Below are positions 5,791-10,353 of a stretch of 10,353 bases of DNA, piece by piece. Numbering within the stretch: the first letter of the stretch is position 1; every line of letters begins with the position of its first letter. The stretch is from the NCBI GenBank assembly GCA_001751015.1, contig MAXM01000054.1, positions 1 to 10,353 on the forward strand. The letters run 5' to 3'. The notes beneath the pieces were generated by a model. It worked only from the letters and a program-made list of their open reading frames with translations. It was not told the origin of the DNA and ran no database searches. Origin of the DNA: Desulfobacterales bacterium C00003106. Lineage in GTDB: Bacteria; Desulfobacterota; Desulfobacteria; Desulfobacterales; C00003106. A program made the position numbers and the translations under genes.

Positions 5791-6843
5791 ATGGCTGTTT
5801 CCGCAGAAAAGGCAAAGGCCGTGGACATGGCAATAGCGCAGATTGAACGCCAGTTCGGCAAGGGTTCCATCATGAAACTCGGCAATGCGGATATTCCGAG
5901 CATTCCTGTAATTCCTACCGGTTCGCTTGCTTTGGACGAGGCCCTTGGGGTGGGAGGCATCCCGAGAGGGAGGGTGATAGAGATCTTTGGGCCGGAATCT
6001 TCCGGCAAAACCACTCTTGCCCTTCATATTGTGTCAGAGGCCCAAAAGCTCGGAGGTATTGCGGCCTTCATAGATGCGGAACACGCCCTTGATATCATAT
6101 ACGCCAAGAAACTCGGAGTTCAGACTGACGATCTTCTGGTGTCTCAGCCGGATTCAGGTGAACAGGCGCTCGATATTGCCGAACTCCTGGTTCGGAGCGG
6201 AGCCCTGGATGTCCTGGTCATAGACTCGGTGGCAGCGCTTGTCCCGCGTGCGGAAATAGAAGGAGAGATGGGAGACATACAGGTTGGCCTTCAGGCGCGC
6301 CTTATGTCCAAGGCCTTGCGCAAACTCACATCCTCGGTCAGCAAGTCCCTTACCTCTATGATATTTATCAACCAGATCAGGATGAAAATCGGGGTCATGT
6401 TCGGCAACCCGGAGACCACTACCGGCGGGAATGCCCTGAAATTCTATTCCTCGGTCAGGATCGATATCCGGAGGATCGGCAATATCAAGGATGGTGAAAA
6501 CGTAATCGGGAGCAAGACCCGCGTCCGGGTGGTCAAAAACAAGATCGCCCCGCCATTCAGGGAAGCGCAATTCGATATCATGTACGGCCACGGGATATCC
6601 AAGGAAGGGGATCTTCTCGACATAGGGGTTACCGCCGGTGTTATCGACAAAAGCGGGGCATGGTATTCCTATGAAAAGGAGCGGATCGGCCAGGGAAGAG
6701 AAAACGTAAAGCGGTTTTTGGCCGAAAATCCGGACAAATTCGCGAAGATAGCAGCAGCGGTGAAAGAGGCCACAGGGATCTCCTCAAAAGGAGAGGAAAC
6801 CAAAGAAAAAGAAGAGAGCAAAGACAAGACAGAAACACCATGA
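5791..6843 (+). CDS. recA: Recombinase RecA
   Basis: The 350-aa protein is a full-length bacterial RecA, the ATP-dependent strand-exchange protein that also promotes LexA self-cleavage. It begins with the usual helix (DMAIAQIERQFGKGSIMKLG). Walker A is GPESSGKT at 67-74, the catalytic glutamate E97 lies in FIDAEHALD, and Walker B is LVIDS around 142-146. Then come VPRAEIEGEMGD (start of L1), the NQIR motif, and PETTTGGNALKFYSS covering L2. The C-terminal tail is rich in Lys and Glu, as is common for RecA. It is preceded by thpR and its TGA overlaps the alaS ATG (ATGA). recX, often next to recA, is absent here. I see no convincing LexA box immediately upstream; any SOS operator would have to lie before thpR or within it. 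Confidence 0.99.
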   Translation: MAVSAEKAKAVDMAIAQIERQFGKGSIMKLGNADIPSIPVIPTGSLALDEALGVGGIPRGRVIEIFGPESSGKTTLALHIVSEAQKLGGIAAFIDAEHALDIIYAKKLGVQTDDLLVSQPDSGEQALDIAELLVRSGALDVLVIDSVAALVPRAEIEGEMGDIQVGLQARLMSKALRKLTSSVSKSLTSMIFINQIRMKIGVMFGNPETTTGGNALKFYSSVRIDIRRIGNIKDGENVIGSKTRVRVVKNKIAPPFREAQFDIMYGHGISKEGDLLDIGVTAGVIDKSGAWYSYEKERIGQGRENVKRFLAENPDKFAKIAAAVKEATGISSKGEETKEKEESKDKTETP

Positions 6844-9485
6844 CTTCAAGAGAACTGAGAGAAAAATTTCTGGCCTTTTTTTCAAAAAAAGGCCACAGAG
6901 TGGTAAAAAGCGCGTCCCTGCTCCCCCATGACGACCCCACGCTCCTTTTTACCAATGCCGGGATGGTGCAGTTTAAGAGGATTTTTCTCGGAGAGGAAAA
7001 ACGCGCATACGTACGGGCCACCTCAAGCCAGAAGTGCGTCCGTGCCGGAGGAAAACACAATGATCTGGAAAACGTGGGGCGCACCCGGAGACACCACACC
7101 TTTTTTGAGATGCTCGGGAATTTCTCGTTTGGAGACTATTTCAAAGAAGAGGCAATAGAGTTTGCCTGGGACCTGCTGATCAACGGCTACGGACTTCCCG
7201 CAGACAAGTTGTGGGTCTCTGTTTTCAAAGAGGATGACGACGCGTATGATCTCTGGCACAAAAAGATGGGGGTGGCAGAAGATCGAATAGTACGTCTCGG
7301 TGAAAAGGACAACTTCTGGTCCATGGGAGATACAGGCCCGTGCGGCCCATGTTCGGAAATCCTGATCGACCAGGGGGAGTCTTTTGGCTGCAAGAAACCC
7401 GATTGCAGGGCGGGATGCGATTGCGACCGTTATCTTGAACTGTGGAACCTTGTTTTCATGCAGTTCAATCGAAACGAATCAGGAGAAATGACACCCCTTC
7501 CCAGGCCGAGTATTGATACAGGCATGGGCCTTGAACGAATAGCGGCAGTCACCCAGGGCGGAGAAAGCAATTATGACACGGACCTGTTTCAGCCCATTAT
7601 CAGGAAAGTGGAAGAGCTGTCCGGTCGAATGCTCGGAAAAGACGCATCAGGGGATGTGTCGATCAAGGTCGTGGCAGACCACAGCCGCGCAGCGGTCTTT
7701 TTGATAGGAGACGGCATTCTGCCTTCAAACGAGGGCCGTGGTTATGTCTTGCGCCGCATACTGAGAAGGGCCATACGACACGGGCGCTTTCTCGGAATGA
7801 CCCGGCCGTTTTTTCACAAGACGGCTCAATCCGTTATCGAGGTGATGTCGGACGCCTACCCTGAGCTTTCAGGCGCGCGCGCCTATATTCAGGAAATAGT
7901 CGTAAACGAGGAAGAACGGTTTGTCAGGACCCTTGACCACGGGCTCAAGGTCCTGGATGAGGCCCTGGCCGGGCTGAAGGCAAAAGGGGAAACAACAGTG
8001 CCGGGCAGCGTTATCTTCAATCTGTACGACACGTTTGGCTTCCCGGTCGATATCATCCGGGATGTGGTCCGTGACGACGATATGACGCTCGACATGCAAG
8101 GGTTCAGCGAGGCAATGGACGGTCAGCGCGCCCGTTCCCGGGCCTCATGGAAGGGCGCCGGCGAGTGGGGTTCGCAGGCATACACGACGCTCTCCGCAGA
8201 CGGGGTCAAGACAGAGTTTGTGGGATACGATGAGCTGCAACACGAATCCATGGCCCTGCTCCTCCTAAAGGACGCAACAGAGGTTGGGGATGCAGACAAG
8301 GGCGACGACATTGAGCTTGTGACTGCGGTAACGCCATTCTATGGCGAGGCAGGAGGCCAGACAGGTGACCAGGGGAGGATCAGAGGGAAAAACGGTGAGA
8401 TGGAAGTCGCGGAAACCGTAAAAACCCCTGGCGGCATTATTATTCATAGAGGAAAGATGATATCCGGTCGCATCGAAAAAGGCGAAACTCTGACGCTTTG
8501 CGTGGACAAAGAAAAACGGAAGGCCACTGCTCTGAATCACACGACCACACACATACTTCACGCGGTTTTGCGCAATGTGCTTGGAGATCATGTGAAACAG
8601 GCCGGCTCCCTTGTTACATCCGATCGCTTTCGTTTCGACTTCACGCACTTTTCCGCCATTGATGATGAGACAATTCTAAAGATAGAGACCCTGGTCAACG
8701 AACAGATCCGGGCAAACACGCCTGTTACGACAGAGGAAATGGATGCCGAGGCCGCTCAGACAACCGGGGCTGTCGCGCTCTTTGAAGAAAAATACGGCGA
8801 TCGCGTACGAGTTGTCTCTATCGGCGATTTCAGCAAGGAACTCTGCGGAGGGACCCATACCAAACGGACCGGCGACGCAGGTGTCTTCAAAATACTATCT
8901 GAGGCAAGTGTCGCAGCGGGCATAAGGCGGATTGAGGCCGTAACAGGCAAAGCCGCTTTAGGATGCCTGCTTGAAACAACCAGGACGCTCCATGATCTCG
9001 CGCGGATGTTGAAAGCGCGACCCGAAGACCTTACGGACAGGATCTCCAAACTGATTGACCGGCAAAAGGCCCTTGAAAAGGAGATTGCATCTCTGAAGAC
9101 AAAGAGTCTCAGCCAGGAATCAGATCGATTCTCCGCCGATGTCAAGACCATAAACGGGATACAGGTCCTCGCAAAGGTGGTTGAGGCCGAAACCCCGGCG
9201 GCCCTTCGCGATCTGGCTGACAGAGCAAGAGATCAGATAGAATCGGGTATTATTGTTTTGGGAAGTGCAGCCGATTCAAAGGCGTTTCTTGTCGCGGTTG
9301 TAACCAAAAACCACGTCAGCCATTACAACGCAGGCAGGATAATAAAACAGATCGCTCCGATCGTAGGAGGAGGCGGCGGCGGTCGGCCTGACATGGCCCA
9401 GGCCGGGGGAAGCAAACCGGAAAAACTGGCCGAGGCCATGCTCAAGGTCTATGATCTGGCCGCCCAGGGGTTCGCTCAAGAATAA
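6840..9485 (+). CDS. alaS: Alanine--tRNA ligase
   Basis: The 881-aa protein has full AlaRS length (E. coli 876) and charges tRNA-Ala in the cytoplasm. The class II catalytic core includes FEMLGNFSFGDYF (90-102), WSMGDTGPCGPCSE and motif 3 GMGLERI (228-234). A Cys-rich insert, C184-x4-C189-x3-C193-x-C195, is common in the bacterial enzyme. The tRNA-binding region follows (SNEGRGYVLRRILRRAIRHGR). The editing domain that clears Ser/Gly-tRNA-Ala has the zinc ligands H567 and H571 (HTTTH) and C669/H673 (CGGTH). A coiled-coil linker leads to the C-Ala domain with the GGGGGGRPDMAQAGG loop. ATG overlaps the recA TGA by 4 nt and has no strong ribosome site of its own, so translation is probably coupled to recA. 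The gene ends 9 bp from the convergent phosphatidyltransferase gene, with no clear terminator between them. Confidence 0.99.
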   Translation: MTSRELREKFLAFFSKKGHRVVKSASLLPHDDPTLLFTNAGMVQFKRIFLGEEKRAYVRATSSQKCVRAGGKHNDLENVGRTRRHHTFFEMLGNFSFGDYFKEEAIEFAWDLLINGYGLPADKLWVSVFKEDDDAYDLWHKKMGVAEDRIVRLGEKDNFWSMGDTGPCGPCSEILIDQGESFGCKKPDCRAGCDCDRYLELWNLVFMQFNRNESGEMTPLPRPSIDTGMGLERIAAVTQGGESNYDTDLFQPIIRKVEELSGRMLGKDASGDVSIKVVADHSRAAVFLIGDGILPSNEGRGYVLRRILRRAIRHGRFLGMTRPFFHKTAQSVIEVMSDAYPELSGARAYIQEIVVNEEERFVRTLDHGLKVLDEALAGLKAKGETTVPGSVIFNLYDTFGFPVDIIRDVVRDDDMTLDMQGFSEAMDGQRARSRASWKGAGEWGSQAYTTLSADGVKTEFVGYDELQHESMALLLLKDATEVGDADKGDDIELVTAVTPFYGEAGGQTGDQGRIRGKNGEMEVAETVKTPGGIIIHRGKMISGRIEKGETLTLCVDKEKRKATALNHTTTHILHAVLRNVLGDHVKQAGSLVTSDRFRFDFTHFSAIDDETILKIETLVNEQIRANTPVTTEEMDAEAAQTTGAVALFEEKYGDRVRVVSIGDFSKELCGGTHTKRTGDAGVFKILSEASVAAGIRRIEAVTGKAALGCLLETTRTLHDLARMLKARPEDLTDRISKLIDRQKALEKEIASLKTKSLSQESDRFSADVKTINGIQVLAKVVEAETPAALRDLADRARDQIESGIIVLGSAADSKAFLVAVVTKNHVSHYNAGRIIKQIAPIVGGGGGGRPDMAQAGGSKPEKLAEAMLKVYDLAAQGFAQE

Positions 9486-9494
9486 ACTTGCCAC

Positions 9495-10148
9495 CTACCC
9501 TCTGTTCCAGACGATCCAACCGTAGATAACTGTCAATACCAAGGTGTAGACCATCAAAACATAAAACCATTTTCCGGCAAATTTAGGCGTTCGTACAGGG
9601 GCTAAATTAAGCACCAGAAATACCATCAATAGTGCATAAAGGATTATTGAAAAAACTGTGTGATTAATAAAGCCTTCAAACAAAAACACAAAAGCAAGAA
9701 TAATAACATTATTATCTAATGCCAGCCCCATGTAAGTTTTATCGTCAATCAGTCCGAAAATGTTGAAATAACTCAATCGGATAGCGCTGGTGGCGACAAT
9801 AAGAAATGCTCCCGGCAGGAACCAGGGACTGAACTTGCCATAGCTTAAGAGAAAAACAGCAGGGAATACTCCAAAACTTACAATATCTATCAGTGAATCA
9901 AGCTGGCCCCCAAAGGCTCGGTGGTGATCTGTTCGCCCCGTCATTTGGCGAGCAATGATTCCATCAGCCCAGTCAAATAAAACAGCCCACAGAACTCCAA
10001 TTATCGCAACAGGGAAATTGCCCAAAATAGCGTAGTAAATACCAAGCACTGCACATAACAGGCCTGCAAGCGAACAGATATTGGGAAGATCCCCGGCAAA
10101 AGAAAGCATTGTGGGCTGATGTGGTTGTTGAGGTTCGGGATTTGTCAT
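9495..10148 (-). CDS. CDP-alcohol phosphatidyltransferase, phosphatidylserine synthase-like
   Basis: The 217-aa integral membrane protein has about six hydrophobic segments and carries the CDP-alcohol phosphotransferase signature. D59, D62, G63, A66, R67, G80, D84 and D88 are all present (FDWADGIIAR, then FGGQLDSLIDIVSFG). The DSLxDxVSFGVxPA block resembles class II phosphatidylserine synthase (CDP-diacylglycerol plus serine), which is the best guess. The family spacing is usually AR-x8-G; here it is AR-x12-G, a four-residue insertion around TDHHRA, so the head group could differ. The start ATG 10148 has only a weak AAAGAAG site. It follows a HisC/CobD-like aminotransferase gene by 15 bp, suggesting a shared head-group pathway. 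Base composition is clearly more AT-rich than thpR-recA-alaS. Confidence 0.85.
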   Translation of the reverse strand: MTNPEPQQPHQPTMLSFAGDLPNICSLAGLLCAVLGIYYAILGNFPVAIIGVLWAVLFDWADGIIARQMTGRTDHHRAFGGQLDSLIDIVSFGVFPAVFLLSYGKFSPWFLPGAFLIVATSAIRLSYFNIFGLIDDKTYMGLALDNNVIILAFVFLFEGFINHTVFSIILYALLMVFLVLNLAPVRTPKFAGKWFYVLMVYTLVLTVIYGWIVWNRG

Positions 10149-10163
10149 TATTTTTATGCTTCT

Positions 10164-10353
10164 TTAGTTTTTTAAGTCCATTACATCAATTAATGCTTCA
10201 ACTAATTTACAATTCTCTGCTTCTGTACGGCTGGCAATCCGAAGATAACGATCAGAATCCGGTTGAGTTTTGTCCACACAGTCCTTTATGTACATATTAT
10301 GTTCAATAAATAATTTTTTCGTAATTTCAGGAGCGCTTTGCGCATAATCAGGC
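10164..10353 (-). CDS. PLP-dependent aminotransferase, HisC/CobD-like (C-terminal part, cut by window edge)
   Basis: Reading leftward from the window end to TAA at 10164-10166 gives the last 62 residues of a protein. The block IEHNMYIKDCVDKT followed by RYLRIASRTEAENCKLVEAL is the typical small-domain end of fold-type I aminotransferases of the histidinol-phosphate aminotransferase / threonine-phosphate decarboxylase group. The Arg of YLRIASR is the expected carboxylate- or phosphate-binding region. The catalytic lysine and N-terminus lie outside the window, so it is not possible to say whether it is HisC, a CobD-like decarboxylase, or the end of a nucleotidyltransferase-aminotransferase fusion such as PntC. 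Its stop is 15 bp before the phosphatidyltransferase start, consistent with one operon. Confidence 0.65.
   Translation of the reverse strand, partial: PDYAQSAPEITKKLFIEHNMYIKDCVDKTQPDSDRYLRIASRTEAENCKLVEALIDVMDLKN

Noticed and set aside
6154..6591. 145-codon minus-strand open frame opposite recA
   Set aside because: Shadow frame of highly conserved recA coding sequence.
9483..9500. Bidirectional terminator between alaS and the convergent gene
   Set aside because: The gap is 9 bp and no GC-rich hairpin with T-tracts is visible.

Overview
The window looks like a chromosomal segment of a Desulfobacterota (deltaproteobacterial) bacterium. The basis is the thpR-recA-alaS order, the radical SAM subtype, a DUF4124/retropepsin protein and the style of intergenic palindromes. 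This taxonomic call is inference from gene content, not a database match.

Layout. (1) Positions 1-112 hold only short repeats. (2) 113-1417 (-) encodes an exported FIST-domain protein, preceded by a 60-bp GC-rich double-hairpin repeat (1449-1508). (3) 1592-4844 (-) is a compact leftward gene string, in transcription order: a small Lar-like zinc-ribbon ORF interrupted by an in-frame TGA, SixA-type phosphohistidine phosphatase, a secreted or membrane-anchored DUF4124/retropepsin-like protease, and a TIGR03960-like radical SAM protein. (4) 4845-5207 is a gene-poor divergent region. It contains a ~160-bp near-perfect palindromic, MITE-like element abutting what looks like the 3' remnant of a plus-strand gene. 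(5) 5208-9485 (+) is a housekeeping operon: thpR (RNA 2',3'-cyclic phosphodiesterase), recA and alaS, with recA and alaS overlapping by 4 nt and no recX between them. (6) 9495-10353 (-) is an AT-richer pair convergent with alaS: a PssA-like CDP-alcohol phosphatidyltransferase and, upstream of it, the C-terminal 62 residues of a HisC/CobD-like PLP aminotransferase cut by the window edge.

The most interesting signal is the zinc-ribbon ORF at 4671-4844. Its frame is intact apart from one TGA at codon 19. A hairpin with a GGUCA apical loop starts 23 nt after that TGA, closely resembling the E. coli fdhF SECIS element. Either this is an undescribed small selenoprotein or it is a simple nonsense pseudogene with a coincidental hairpin. 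Conservation of TGA against Cys, Arg or Trp in homologues would decide. Most other genes are recognisable families with intact motifs.
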